A stretch of DNA of 64,000 nt from Pseudomonadota bacterium (GTDB lineage: Bacteria > Desulfobacterota > Desulfovibrionia > Desulfovibrionales > Desulfovibrionaceae): NCBI GenBank assembly GCA_018822105.1, contig JAHJLB010000028.1:1-64000 (forward strand), in the 5' to 3' direction. Below are positions 42,359 to 51,393 of the stretch, piece after piece. The notes under the pieces were generated by a model. The model was given only the letters and a program-made list of their open reading frames with translations. It did no database searches and had not been told where the DNA came from. Position 1 is the stretch's first letter. Every line of letters starts with the position of its first letter. The translations under genes were made by a program, and so were the position numbers.

Positions 42359-42841
42359 TCAGCGCGGCGGTGCCTTCCCGGGAAGGGCGCTGGCCCGGAC
42401 AGAGCTGGCGCGCAGGCTCAGGCGGAGCAGGGCCAGCAGCCCCAGCAGCGCGGCCAGGGCCAGGTGCGCCCAGTCCACCAGCATGATCGGCCTGGGCGAG
42501 AAGGAGACACCCGGCAGGTTCTTGAGCACCCGCATGGCCCCGGTGAGGATGAGCAGGGTCAGGATCCCGGCGCGGGCCAGGCCGAAAAATGTCAGGGCAT
42601 GGTTGCGCCGCCATTCCAGCACCCAGCGCGCGCCAAGGTAGAAGACCAGGGTGAGCAGGGCGATGGCCCCGAGGTAATGCAGCTTGTGCGTGAACCAGAA
42701 GTCGCCAAGCCAGGCCAGGCCGGGCACGGCCGTGATGCGGTAGCGGCTGGCGATGGGCATCTGCATGGTCCCGCTGACGGCCAGCAGGGTCACGGTGAGC
42801 GCGTAGGCCCAGGACAGGCGGCGGGGGAGAGGCTGGCTCAT
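42359..42841 (-). CDS. Cytochrome b-like membrane subunit
   Basis: A 160-residue protein with four hydrophobic helices (SWAYALTVTLLAVSG, HYLGAIALLTLVFYLG, AGILTLLILTGAM, LVDWAHLALAALLGLLALL). Histidines in HKLHYLG and DWAHLAL are suited to heme b. It resembles the b-type cytochrome subunits of formate dehydrogenase and hydrogenase complexes, but is shorter. Its ATG overlaps the stop of the Tat Fe-S gene by four bases, so the two form a complex by context: the Fe-S protein outside, this anchor inside the membrane, passing electrons to or from quinone. Confidence 0.75.
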   Translation of the reverse strand: MSQPLPRRLSWAYALTVTLLAVSGTMQMPIASRYRITAVPGLAWLGDFWFTHKLHYLGAIALLTLVFYLGARWVLEWRRNHALTFFGLARAGILTLLILTGAMRVLKNLPGVSFSPRPIMLVDWAHLALAALLGLLALLRLSLRASSVRASALPGKAPPR

Positions 42842-43917
42842 GGCTTGTCCTCCGTTTTGGTCTCGGGCGAAAGCGCCCCGGACTTCGGCAGGCCCGGCAC
42901 GTCGTCCGGCCGTGCGGGCGGGGCGGGGGGCTCGTCATCGTTGCGGCCGCCATTGTTCGCCAGGCGCGACCCCAGGCGCAACACCCCGGCCACGATGCCG
43001 GCAACGGGGGCGAAGAGCGCCGCATGGGCCATCCTGGTCTCATCGGCCATCATGTCCGGGGCCTTGCCGAGGTCCGGCTTGCCCGGCCCGGTGGTCACGG
43101 CGGCGTCCAGCACGTCAAAGGGCACGGGGGAGACATACAGCGAATTGGTGCCGCCGTTCTCGCTCTCGCCGTAGATGTACCCGTTCATGTTCCGGGCCAG
43201 GGCGTGGGCCTTGGCCACCATCTCCGGGCGCGGGCCGATCTCCTGCACCTCGAAGGGGCAGGCTTCGATGCAGGCGGGCTTCAGGCCCTTGGCCACGCGG
43301 TCATGACAGCGGTCGCATTTGTACATGACGCCGTTGCCCGCCAGACTCGGCATGAGCTTCAGGTACAGGCCGACCCCGGTCTGGCGCATGGGGATGGCCC
43401 AGGGGCACACGCTCTTGCACTTGGCCCCGCCCAGGCAGATCTGGTCGTCGATGCGCACGATGCCGTTGTCTTGCCGCGCTGCCGCGCCCCAGGGACAGAG
43501 GTTGGCGCAGGGCGGGTTCTGGCAGTGCATGCAGCGCCGGGGGATGTGGACCTCGAAGCGCTGGCCCTGGAACTGCCCGCGCGCAGTCTGGATGGCGAGC
43601 CAGTTGTAAGGGGTCAGCCGGTCGGTGACGTGGCGCTTGGTAGACCAGTCCTCGGCCTTGACCGTTGCGGGATACATCTTGGGAAAGGGCCGCACCGGCT
43701 CAGGGAACTTGTGGGCGTTCACCTCGCGGCAGGCGTCCACGCAGGCTCCGCACCCCACGCACTTGGAGAGGTCGTGCAGGGTGGCGAGTTCTTCGTCCTG
43801 TGGCGTGCCGGCCGCCTGGGCCTTGCCCGGCAGCAACAGCCCCAGGCCGGTCAGGCCCAGGCCGGCCAAAAATCGTCTGCGGGAAAGATCCGGGGTGGCG
43901 GGGGATCGTCTGTTCAC
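42838..43917 (-). CDS. Tat-exported four-cluster ferredoxin subunit (HybA/FdnH type)
   Basis: A 359-residue protein. A twin-arginine signal (SRRRFLAG, 12-19) precedes four [4Fe-4S] motifs: CVGCGACVDAC, CMHCQNPPCANLC, CLGGAKCKSVC and CDRCHDR...CIEACP. This is the arrangement of HybA, FdnH and PsrB-type electron-transfer subunits. A hydrophobic stretch near residues 298-318 may anchor it. The tail is Pro/Asp-rich. No catalytic subunit is adjacent on its own strand. Lying next to hynBA, it may carry electrons between the periplasmic hydrogenase and the membrane; that link is inferred. Confidence 0.88.
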   Translation of the reverse strand: MNRRSPATPDLSRRRFLAGLGLTGLGLLLPGKAQAAGTPQDEELATLHDLSKCVGCGACVDACREVNAHKFPEPVRPFPKMYPATVKAEDWSTKRHVTDRLTPYNWLAIQTARGQFQGQRFEVHIPRRCMHCQNPPCANLCPWGAAARQDNGIVRIDDQICLGGAKCKSVCPWAIPMRQTGVGLYLKLMPSLAGNGVMYKCDRCHDRVAKGLKPACIEACPFEVQEIGPRPEMVAKAHALARNMNGYIYGESENGGTNSLYVSPVPFDVLDAAVTTGPGKPDLGKAPDMMADETRMAHAALFAPVAGIVAGVLRLGSRLANNGGRNDDEPPAPPARPDDVPGLPKSGALSPETKTEDKP

Positions 43918-43955
43918 ATCAGCTCCGGTTCGGTATGTCGTGACTCCGTGCCTAA

Positions 43956-43983
43956 GCTATAACCCATTTTTCGGCAGAGGCAA
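43956..43983 (-). promoter_or_regulatory. Promoter for the Fe-S/cytochrome b pair
   Basis: Leftward, TTGCCT (43978-43983) and TATAGC (43956-43961) are 16 bp apart, 4 of 6 each. They lie about 40 nt before the Tat protein start. The 258-nt divergent gap also holds an hairpin CGCTGG-ACAA-CCAGCG (44058-44073) upstream of gltA. Confidence 0.45.
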
Positions 43984-44175
43984 CCCCCAGGGGGTATATT
44001 TGTCGAAAGGACAGGGTCTAGAAGGGAAGATCGACTGACAGTGGCGGTCTTGTGGTGCGCTGGACAACCAGCGTGAATGCGGATACTCCACGTATTGAGT
44101 TCCGGGCCTTGCCCGGAGGGGCGCCGCTGCACCGGCGGAGCCTGGCCAACGAATACTGGAGAGAGTGGACGGAAC

Positions 44176-45453
44176 ATGACGAAGACTGCGCAACTGATCA
44201 TTGACGGAACGACATATGAATTGCCCATCGTCGAAGGCACCCTGGGCGACAGGGCCATCGACATCACGAGGCTGCGCGCCGACACCGGATGCATCACCTT
44301 TGACCCCGGGTACGTGAACACCGGCCCGTGCAAGAGCTCCATCACCTTTGTCGACGGTGAGAAGGGCATATTGCGCTACCGCGGCTACCCCATAGAGCAG
44401 ATCGCCGAGCGTGGCTCCTTCACGGAGACGGCCTGGCTGCTGATCTTCGGCGAACTGCCGACCCGCGACCAGCTGTCCCGCTTTTCTGCCGCCCTGTGCG
44501 AGGAGGAGCTGCTGCATGAGGATTTGAAGCATCATTTCGAGGGTTTCCCGCCGAATGGGCATCCCATGGCCATGCTTTCTGCGGTCATTAACTCGCTGGG
44601 CTGCTATCACCCCGACCTGCTGGAGATCGAGAACCGGGGAGAATTTTATCTGGCGGCCTCGAAAATCATCAGCAAGGTGCGCACCATCGCGGCCTTCAGC
44701 TATCGCAAGAGCGTCGGCCGGCCGTTCATGTACCCGAACCCGGCCTTGAGCTACTGCCGGAATTTTCTGCACATGATGTACTCCGTGCCGAACAAGCACT
44801 ACGACCCCTCGCCGGAAGCCGTAAGCGCCCTCAGCCTGTTCCTCATCCTGCACGCGGACCACGAGCAGAACTGCTCCTGCTCCACTGTGCGCATGGTGGG
44901 CTCCACCGAAGCCAACCTCTTCGCCTCGGTGTCTTCGGGCATCTGCGCCCTCTGGGGGCGGCTGCACGGCGGCGCCAACGCGGGCGTGGTGGAGATGCTG
45001 GAGCAGATCCGCGACGGCAAGAACTCCCCGCGCGAAGTGCTGGAGATGGTCAAGCAGAAGCAGTTCCGGCTCATGGGCTTCGGCCACCGCATCTACAAGA
45101 ACTTTGACCCGCGCGCGTTGATCCTGAAGAAGGCGGCCTACGACCTGCTGCACAAGCTGGGCAAGCCGGACGAGCTTCTGGACATCGCCCTTGAGCTGGA
45201 GCAGCTGGCCCTGGCGGACCCGTACTTCGTGGAGCGCAAGCTGTACCCCAACGTGGATTTCTACTCCGGCATCATTCTGCGCGCCTTGAACATCCCGGTG
45301 CAGATGTTCCCGGTGATGTTCGCCATCGGGCGCATGCCCGGCTGGATCGCCCACTGGTACGAGGAGCATCAGGAGCAGACCAAGATCCACCGGCCCCGGC
45401 AGGTCTACACGGGCCGGGTTCAGCGCGACTATGTGCCCATCGACGAGCGGTGA
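44176..45453 (+). CDS. gltA: Citrate synthase, type I (hexameric form)
   Basis: A 425-residue enzyme condensing acetyl-CoA and oxaloacetate. HADHEQNCSCSTVRMVGST, GRLHGGANAGVVEML and FGHRIYKNFDPRA carry the catalytic His residues, and the Asp lies in NVDFYSGIIL. The N-terminal beta domain (CITFDPGYVNTGPCKS, YRGYPIEQIAE) marks the Gram-negative hexamer type regulated by NADH. In this strain it could feed glutamate synthesis rather than a full cycle. The start at 44176 is consistent with homologs; the ribosome site (ACGGAA) is modest. Confidence 0.97.
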   Translation: MTKTAQLIIDGTTYELPIVEGTLGDRAIDITRLRADTGCITFDPGYVNTGPCKSSITFVDGEKGILRYRGYPIEQIAERGSFTETAWLLIFGELPTRDQLSRFSAALCEEELLHEDLKHHFEGFPPNGHPMAMLSAVINSLGCYHPDLLEIENRGEFYLAASKIISKVRTIAAFSYRKSVGRPFMYPNPALSYCRNFLHMMYSVPNKHYDPSPEAVSALSLFLILHADHEQNCSCSTVRMVGSTEANLFASVSSGICALWGRLHGGANAGVVEMLEQIRDGKNSPREVLEMVKQKQFRLMGFGHRIYKNFDPRALILKKAAYDLLHKLGKPDELLDIALELEQLALADPYFVERKLYPNVDFYSGIILRALNIPVQMFPVMFAIGRMPGWIAHWYEEHQEQTKIHRPRQVYTGRVQRDYVPIDER

Positions 45454-45535
45454 GGCCCAGGAGCAGATTGCTTAGAGAGGGCGGCCATGCAGGCAGGCCC
45501 GGCGCAAGAAAATTCGCCCGCAGGGCAAAAAATGC

Positions 45536-45564
45536 TTGCCAAGGGCGCGTGATGCGGCTAATTG
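45536..45564 (+). promoter_or_regulatory. Candidate promoter of tRNA-Leu
   Basis: TTGCCA (45536-45541) is followed after 17 bp by TAATTG (45559-45564), placing transcription start near 45571, a few bases before the tRNA. The -10 match is poor, but position and -35 support it. Confidence 0.4.
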
Positions 45565-45577
45565 CTTCCTTCGCAAC

Positions 45578-45664
45578 GCCGAAGTGGTGGAATTGGTAGA
45601 CACGCTAGGTTCAGGGTCTAGTGGTCGCAAGGCCATGGGAGTTCGAGTCTCCCCTTCGGCACCA
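45578..45664 (+). tRNA. tRNA-Leu, anticodon CAG
   Basis: An 87-nt class II tRNA. Acceptor arms GCCGAAG and CTTCGGC pair fully, the discriminator is A, and CCA is encoded. The anticodon loop TTCAGGG gives CAG (45612-45614). A long variable arm (about GTGGTCGCAAGGCCAT) and the T-loop GTTCGAGTC are present. It decodes CUG, the most used leucine codon in this GC-rich genome. Confidence 0.97.
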
Positions 45665-45672
45665 AAAAGATG

Positions 45673-45718
45673 AGCGGGTTTTCAGGTGAGGCACAGCCCT
45701 CCTGGGAACCCGCTTTTT
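45673..45718 (+). terminator. Terminator after tRNA-Leu
   Basis: AGCGGGTT (45673-45680) pairs with AACCCGCT (45707-45714); the inner CAGG/CCTG extends the stem. Five T follow (45714-45718). Confidence 0.8.
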
Positions 45719-45994
45719 GATTCTACGCTCCCCCGCCACTGTCTAGACCTCAAGCGGCGATCCCATCCTCTCCACCATTCCTGGCAGGACAGCTGCCGCA
45801 ATACAGGCCTGCCGTCAAAGGCCGCGGCACGATTTTCCGTTGCCAATTTTTTTGCGCAGGCGATATGCGAGAGGATCCATAGGTCCCTCTTCCAGCCATC
45901 AACTGTCAGCAGCTATTTATATATGGGATTGAGAGCCATTATTAATAAATTGCTTTGTTATAACCCGTTCCACCTTACAAGCCAGGGAGCGGTC
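45719..45994. other. Intergenic leader before a secreted protein gene, AT-rich end
   Basis: No gene is supported. The last 100 nt are AT-rich (for example around 45910-45960, with TATTTATATAT and TTATTAATAAATT) and probably hold the promoter for the gene at 45995. Several -10-like boxes (such as TATAAC at 45959-45964) exist, without a clear single -35. Confidence 0.4.
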
Positions 45995-46708
45995 ATGATA
46001 GCATCAGGAAGTGTAAGGACAGCGGTGACGGCATTGGGTCTTATGGCGCTCTTGCTTCTCTCGTCAGCAGCGCAGGTCCTTGCGGCTCGTCTGCCCATGG
46101 TCGATTTTGAGCGCAACATTGCCCGCGTCCTGGATAAGGGCAAGGGCGAAGACACGGATGTGGCCAAAGGCTATTGGGAGAAGGTGGCCAGGGACGGAGA
46201 GATTCTCCTCGCCGCCAACCCTTCCAGCACGAATTATCTCCTGGGGACTGCGCGGGCCTATTTCGGCCTTGGCGATTACCAGCGCGCCGCCGAACTTTAC
46301 GAAGGGCTCTTGAGCGCCAATGCCCAGCTCGGCGTGAAGGATCTTGCGGGGCAATTCCCCTGGACCTACGTCTACCTTGGCCTGTCTTACGCAAAACTGG
46401 GCCAGACGATGAAGGCCGTGGAGGCCTGGCGCCAGGTCCCCAAGGCGGTCGGCCTCATCTACACGCTGATCGTTCATGACCTTCCGCAACTGAAGGACAC
46501 GAGTTCGGCGCAGGATTTCGACCATACCGCGAAGCACATCCAGCGAGCCTTGATCGCCGCGCGGGCCGTGGCCTGGATCTGCGGGCAGCCCTCCTTCGGG
46601 CAGCTCGGCGGTGTTCAGGTAGGGGCCTACTCGGACTGCGGCGGCCACGGAGGCCAGAGCGGGGCATCGAATCCGGGGCCTGGCGGTGGTGGCGGCAGCG
46701 AGAATTAG
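45995..46708 (+). CDS. Secreted TPR-like protein of unknown function
   Basis: A 237-residue exported protein with a signal peptide (LGLMALLLLSSAAQVLAA, cleavage near residue 30). Helical repeats follow: YLLGTARAYFGLGDYQRAAELYEGLL and TYVYLGLSYAKLGQTMKAVEAW are TPR-like. The C-terminus is glycine- and serine-rich (GPGGGGGSEN) and disordered, with two cysteines before it. GGGAG precedes the ATG at 45995. It stands alone, with an AT-rich upstream region unlike its neighbours. No family recognised. Confidence 0.75.
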   Translation: MIASGSVRTAVTALGLMALLLLSSAAQVLAARLPMVDFERNIARVLDKGKGEDTDVAKGYWEKVARDGEILLAANPSSTNYLLGTARAYFGLGDYQRAAELYEGLLSANAQLGVKDLAGQFPWTYVYLGLSYAKLGQTMKAVEAWRQVPKAVGLIYTLIVHDLPQLKDTSSAQDFDHTAKHIQRALIAARAVAWICGQPSFGQLGGVQVGAYSDCGGHGGQSGASNPGPGGGGGSEN

Positions 46709-46976
46709 AAGCGTGAGGTCGCCTGTCTTGCCAGCTCCACCCCCAGGGCGGCTGCAAAGAGCGGACTGCCGCCTGATGCTGCCAGGAGCAGGGCCCGGGG
46801 GATGAGAGGCCAGGCGTTTTGATGCAGTGGAAAGGTGTCAGGGCCGCGTTCCTTGAGGGGGGGGCTGCCGCAGCCACGGTGTTCGCGGAAGATGCATAAG
46901 ATTCTTTGAAACAGAGCTTTACGCAGAGTCCTCTCCGGTGTAATACATTGGGAGCCAGTGTGCTGGAGGAATTCTC

Positions 46977-48233
46977 ATGAAACGGTCTGCAACCCGGGTT
47001 TGGGCAGCCCTGCTGCTCGGGGGCATATTCCTGTTTTGGGCCTGCACGCCTGCGCCGGAGCCTTGCAGCGACAAGCTGGGCTGCGTGGACATCGGTCCGG
47101 ACGAGCCCTTGAAGCTCGGCGTCGTCCAGGCCCTCACCGGCAAGGTGGCCAGCCTGGGGCAGGAGCAGGTGCGCGGTCTGGAGCTGGCCCTGGCCCGGCG
47201 GGGCGACAGGATCCTGGGGCACAAGGTGCAGCTGCTCACCGAGGACACCGGCTGCCGGCCTGAGGGCGGCGCCAATGCGGCCTTGCGGGTCGTGGCCGAC
47301 CCCAAGGTGCTGGCCATCTTCGGCACCACCTGTTCCGGAGACGCCGCCACTGCGGCCGAGGTCATGTCCAGGGCCGGGCTGGCCATGATTTCCGGCAACA
47401 ACAGCGCCCCGTTCCTCACGGCCATCGGCGGCGCGCGCGCCCCCAGGTGGCAGGCAGGGTACCTGCGCACCGCGCCCAATGAGGAGTCCTCCGGCCCGGC
47501 CGCTGCGCGCTTCGCCTTTGTGAAGCTGGGCCTCCGCAAGGCCGCCACCATCAATGACGGCGACATATACACCCGGGGCCTCACCGACGGCTTCCGTCAG
47601 GAGTTTGAGAAGCTGGGCGGCAGGGTCGTTTTGGACGCCACGGTGAACAAGAACGACACCGACATGGAGCCCGTGCTTCAGGCCGTGGTCAACGTCCGGG
47701 CGGATCTGGTGTTCTTCCCGCTGTTCCAGCCCGAGGGCAACCATGTGCTGCTTCAGGCCAGGAAGATGCCGGCCCTGACCAAAACCGTGCTCATGAGCGA
47801 CGGCTCCCTCATCGAGGACAGTTTCATCGAAGCCGTTCAGGACGCCGCCAGGGGCATGTACTTCGTGGGTCCGACCCCGCCCCGGCAGACGTCCGAGCTG
47901 GAGGCGCTGGTGGCGGAGTACAAGGCCAGGTACCATGCCGCGCCCCCAACCTTCTATTACGTGAATGCCTTTGACGCCGCCAACATCCTCTTTGCGGCCA
48001 TCGAGAAGGCCAGCGTCCAGGGCCGGGACGGGGGACTGCACCTCGGACGCCAGGCCCTGCGCGACGCCTTGTACGCCACGGCAGGGCATCCGGGCCTGTC
48101 CGGACCGCTCACCTGCGATCAGTTCGGCGACTGCGCGGCCCAGAGATTCAATGTCCTCAAGCTTACGGAACCCGCCGCCGGGGTGGAGGGGCTCAAGGCC
48201 AACGTCGTATACACCTACGCGAAAGGGCAATGA
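46977..48233 (+). CDS. Periplasmic-binding-protein-like lipoprotein (LivJ/ANF receptor fold)
   Basis: A 418-residue lipoprotein. The lipobox FWAC ends the signal peptide. The body (PLKLGVVQALTGKVASLGQE; IFGTTCSGDAATAAEVMSRA; ATINDGDIYTRGLTDGF; YVNAFDAANILFAAIE) is the type I periplasmic binding fold of branched-chain amino-acid and amide receptors. No permease or ATPase genes are nearby. Instead, its stop overlaps the start of a membrane diguanylate cyclase by four bases, so it probably senses a ligand and reports to that enzyme. Extra cysteine pairs (CSDKLGC, CDQFGDC) may be disulfides. GGAGGAA precedes the ATG. Confidence 0.9.
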   Translation: MKRSATRVWAALLLGGIFLFWACTPAPEPCSDKLGCVDIGPDEPLKLGVVQALTGKVASLGQEQVRGLELALARRGDRILGHKVQLLTEDTGCRPEGGANAALRVVADPKVLAIFGTTCSGDAATAAEVMSRAGLAMISGNNSAPFLTAIGGARAPRWQAGYLRTAPNEESSGPAAARFAFVKLGLRKAATINDGDIYTRGLTDGFRQEFEKLGGRVVLDATVNKNDTDMEPVLQAVVNVRADLVFFPLFQPEGNHVLLQARKMPALTKTVLMSDGSLIEDSFIEAVQDAARGMYFVGPTPPRQTSELEALVAEYKARYHAAPPTFYYVNAFDAANILFAAIEKASVQGRDGGLHLGRQALRDALYATAGHPGLSGPLTCDQFGDCAAQRFNVLKLTEPAAGVEGLKANVVYTYAKGQ

Positions 48234-49960
48234 GCAGCCTGAGCGCAATCCCCCGGCTGTGGCGCAGCCAGAGCATCACCGTCAAGTTCGCTGTCGCCTT
48301 TTCCATGCTTCTGGCCCTGCTGCTGCTGGAGGCCCTGGTGGGCTACGCCGGGCTGCAGGTGTCCCAGAGGGCCGAGGCCGAGATACTGGCCAGCGTGGAG
48401 ATCCGCCAGCGGGTCTTTGAAATGGATGGCGAGCTGGAAAAGGCCCGCCGCCTGCACCGCGACTTCCTCCTCAAATACCCCGAAATCGGCTTTGCCAAAG
48501 CCCATGAGGAGTATTTCCTGCCCGCCAAGGCGGTCATCGCCCGCGTGGTGGCCATAAGCGATGATCTGCGCCAGCGCATGGCGGCCTCCGGGGTCAGCGC
48601 GGCCCTGCGCGGGCGCAACAAGGACATCTCCCTGTACCTGTCCACGGCCCAGCGTTTCGAGAAGATATTCGAGGAGCTGGTGGGCGTGGTCACCGTCCTG
48701 GCCGCGCCGGGCGCCGGCCTTTTGGACCAGTTGGGCCGGCTGGATGCAGCCTTGGAAAGCCGGCTGCGCGCCTCGGGCGAGGCGCATCAGCTTTTCCTGG
48801 TCATGGGGCGGCACGCGAACGAATACCTCATCACCAGACAGCGGCCGCACATGCAGCAGGCCCTGAACACGGCCTTTCTGCTGGAGCGCGGACTGAATTC
48901 CGCGCCGGGGCTCAGCCCCGGCCAGCAGGACGAGGCGCGCAGGCTGCTGCGCGACTACGTGGCCGTGGCCGGGCGCATCCCGGACATCGACGTGCAGATC
49001 CGCGGCCGGTTCAACGACTTTGCCCTGCAGGCCCAGGCCGTGGATCCCATCTCCCGCGACCTCAAGGCCCTGGCGGCTCTGGAGGTGGAGCGGGCCAGGG
49101 GCCGCATCCACAGAGCCAGCCGGCTGGCCACGGCGGCCATCATCGCCACGGCCTTGACCGGCCTGGGCTTCGCCCTGGCGGTGGCGGTGCTTATCCACGC
49201 CAGCGTGACCCGCAAGATCGTGGCCCTGAACCAGACCGCCGAAGAGCTGCGCGCAGGCGATCTGAACGCCCGGAGTCTCGTGCGCAGCGGCGACGAGCTC
49301 GGCGTTCTGGCGATGACCTTCAATGACATGGCCGCGCAGGTGCAGCATCTCGTGGGCAACCTTGAGGGCAACGTGCAGCTGCGCACCGAGGAGCTGGCCT
49401 TTGCCAACGACAAGCTGGAGCAGGCCGTGCGCGAGCTGGACGGGAAGAACCAGGCTCTGGAGGTCATGACCCGCACCGACGGGCTCACTGGTCTGGCCAA
49501 CCGGCGCCGGCTGGAGGAGTCCCTGCTGACGGAGGTGCTGCGCGCCCGGCGCTACGGCAAGCCCTTCTCCATCATCCTGCTCGACCTCGACAAGTTCAAG
49601 AGCATCAATGACATCTACGGCCACCAGGCCGGCGACAATGTGCTCATCGCCATTTCCGGGCTGCTCACGCGCACGGCGCGCGAGACCGACGTGGTGGGCC
49701 GCTGGGGGGGCGAGGAGTTTCTGCTGGTCTGTCCGGAGACGGACCTGCAGGTGGTGTCCGCCCTGGCCGAACGGCTGCGCATGGAGCTCCTTACCGCGGA
49801 TTTCATCCAGGTGGGACGGGTCACCGCCAGTTTCGGCGTGGCGCAGTTCAGCCAGGGCGACAGCATGGAGACCCTGGTGCGCCAGGCCGACGAGGCCTTG
49901 TACCGGGCCAAGGGCGGCGGCCGCAACCGCGTGGAGGTGGGCGCGGCCGAAACCTCCTGA
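48230..49960 (+). CDS. Membrane diguanylate cyclase with HAMP
   Basis: A 576-residue sensor enzyme. TM1 (about 19-41) and TM2 (about 299-322) bracket a helical periplasmic domain, followed by HAMP (323-375), a coiled-coil and a GGDEF domain. The active site is GGEEF (493-497), and the inhibitory RxxD site is RETD (484-487), five residues before it, so product inhibition is expected. DLDKFKSINDIYGHQAGD is the metal-binding region. It makes c-di-GMP. The coupled upstream lipoprotein is the likely ligand-binding partner of the periplasmic domain. Confidence 0.94.
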   Translation: MSSLSAIPRLWRSQSITVKFAVAFSMLLALLLLEALVGYAGLQVSQRAEAEILASVEIRQRVFEMDGELEKARRLHRDFLLKYPEIGFAKAHEEYFLPAKAVIARVVAISDDLRQRMAASGVSAALRGRNKDISLYLSTAQRFEKIFEELVGVVTVLAAPGAGLLDQLGRLDAALESRLRASGEAHQLFLVMGRHANEYLITRQRPHMQQALNTAFLLERGLNSAPGLSPGQQDEARRLLRDYVAVAGRIPDIDVQIRGRFNDFALQAQAVDPISRDLKALAALEVERARGRIHRASRLATAAIIATALTGLGFALAVAVLIHASVTRKIVALNQTAEELRAGDLNARSLVRSGDELGVLAMTFNDMAAQVQHLVGNLEGNVQLRTEELAFANDKLEQAVRELDGKNQALEVMTRTDGLTGLANRRRLEESLLTEVLRARRYGKPFSIILLDLDKFKSINDIYGHQAGDNVLIAISGLLTRTARETDVVGRWGGEEFLLVCPETDLQVVSALAERLRMELLTADFIQVGRVTASFGVAQFSQGDSMETLVRQADEALYRAKGGGRNRVEVGAAETS

Positions 49961-50142
49961 ACCGGCGCCTGTTTCTTCTTCCACGTCCCCGCCTTGTCTC
50001 ATCTTTAGCGCAACAATCCGAAATATTTGGCAGAAAAAACAGCTTCCCCCTCCGGCCTGTTTTGGGGTAGACGGCTAGGTTACGATGTTTGAGAATACGG
50101 CCTGGCGGCGCACGCCCCACGGCTTACGAGCGAGGTTCACCC

Positions 50143-51360
50143 ATGCCCCTGTGCAGCATTGAGGAAGCCATCGAGGACATCCGGCAGGGCCGGATGGTCA
50201 TCATGGTGGACGATGAGGACCGCGAGAACGAGGGCGACCTCGTCATCGCCGCTGAGAAAACCACACCTGAGGCCATCAACTTCATGGCCAAGTTCGGACG
50301 CGGGCTCGTCTGCCTGGCCATGGAGCCGGCCATGATCGACCGGCTTGAGCTGCCGCTCATGGCCCAGAGCAACCAGTCCAAGTTCGGCACCAACTTCACC
50401 GTTTCGATTGAGGCCCGCGAAGGCGTCACCACCGGCATTTCGGCCTTTGACCGCAGCCACACCATCCTGACCGCCGTGGCCGATGGCGTGAAGGCCACGG
50501 ACATCGTCACCCCGGGGCACATCTTTCCCCTGCGCGCGAGAAGCGGCGGCGTGCTGGTGCGCGCCGGGCAGACCGAGGGCAGCGTGGACATCGCCCGCCT
50601 GGCCGGCTGCAAGCCCGCTGGGGTCATCTGCGAAATCATGCGCGATGACGGGGAGATGGCCCGCATGCCGGACCTGGAGGTCTTTGCGGCCGAACACGGG
50701 CTCAAGATCTGCTCCGTGGCCGACCTCATCAAGCACCGCATGAAGTTCGGCGGCAAGGCCGTGACCAAGATCGCCGAAGCCGAGCTGCCCACCCGCTGGG
50801 GCCAGTTCAAGACCGCGGCCTTCACCTCCGAGGCCGACCACCGCACCCATATCGCCCTGTTCAAGGGCGAGATAACGCCGGACAAGCCCGTGCTCGTGCG
50901 CGTGCACAGCGAGTGCCTCACCGGCGACGTGTTCGGCTCCGTGCGCTGCGACTGCGGCGACCAGCTGGCCGCCGCCATGTGCATGATCGAGAAGGAGGGC
51001 GCGGGCGTGCTTTTGTACATGCGCCAGGAGGGCCGGGGCATCGGCCTGGGCAACAAGATCAAAGCCTACCACCTGCAGGACGCGGGTTACGACACGGTGG
51101 AGGCCAACGCCAAGCTGGGCTTCAAGGCCGACCTGCGCGAGTACGGCACCGGCGCCCAGATCCTGGTGTCCCTCGGCGTGTGCCAGATGCGCCTGATGAC
51201 CAACAACCCCAAGAAGATCGTTGGTCTGGAGGGCTACGGCCTGAAGGTGGTCGAGCGCGTACCCATCGAGATGGCCGCCTGCGCCCTGAACGAGCGCTAT
51301 CTGCAGACCAAAAAAGATAAAATGGGCCACATGCTGACCATGGGCGACGCCCAGATCTAG
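50143..51360 (+). CDS. ribBA: Bifunctional DHBP synthase / GTP cyclohydrolase II
   Basis: A 405-residue enzyme supplying both precursors of riboflavin. The N-terminal half (about 1-200) is DHBP synthase: [16 protein letters not shown] and [10 protein letters not shown]. The C-terminal half is GTP cyclohydrolase II, with the zinc cysteines in [18 protein letters not shown] and the catalytic [13 protein letters not shown]. Both active sites look complete. GAGG precedes the ATG at 50143. No FMN riboswitch was recognised in the 182-nt leader. It heads the run ribBA-ribH-nusB-leuS-lptE-holA-radC. Confidence 0.97.
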   Translation: MPLCSIEEAIEDIRQGRMVIMVDDEDRENEGDLVIAAEKTTPEAINFMAKFGRGLVCLAMEPAMIDRLELPLMAQSNQSKFGTNFTVSIEAREGVTTGISAFDRSHTILTAVADGVKATDIVTPGHIFPLRARSGGVLVRAGQTEGSVDIARLAGCKPAGVICEIMRDDGEMARMPDLEVFAAEHGLKICSVADLIKHRMKFGGKAVTKIAEAELPTRWGQFKTAAFTSEADHRTHIALFKGEITPDKPVLVRVHSECLTGDVFGSVRCDCGDQLAAAMCMIEKEGAGVLLYMRQEGRGIGLGNKIKAYHLQDAGYDTVEANAKLGFKADLREYGTGAQILVSLGVCQMRLMTNNPKKIVGLEGYGLKVVERVPIEMAACALNERYLQTKKDKMGHMLTMGDAQI

Positions 51361-51393
51361 CACGGCCCCCATACGTTCCGAACGGAGGATGAC

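Noticed and set aside
49961-50142. FMN riboswitch before ribBA
   Set aside because: None of the conserved FMN-element segments was found in the 182-nt gap.
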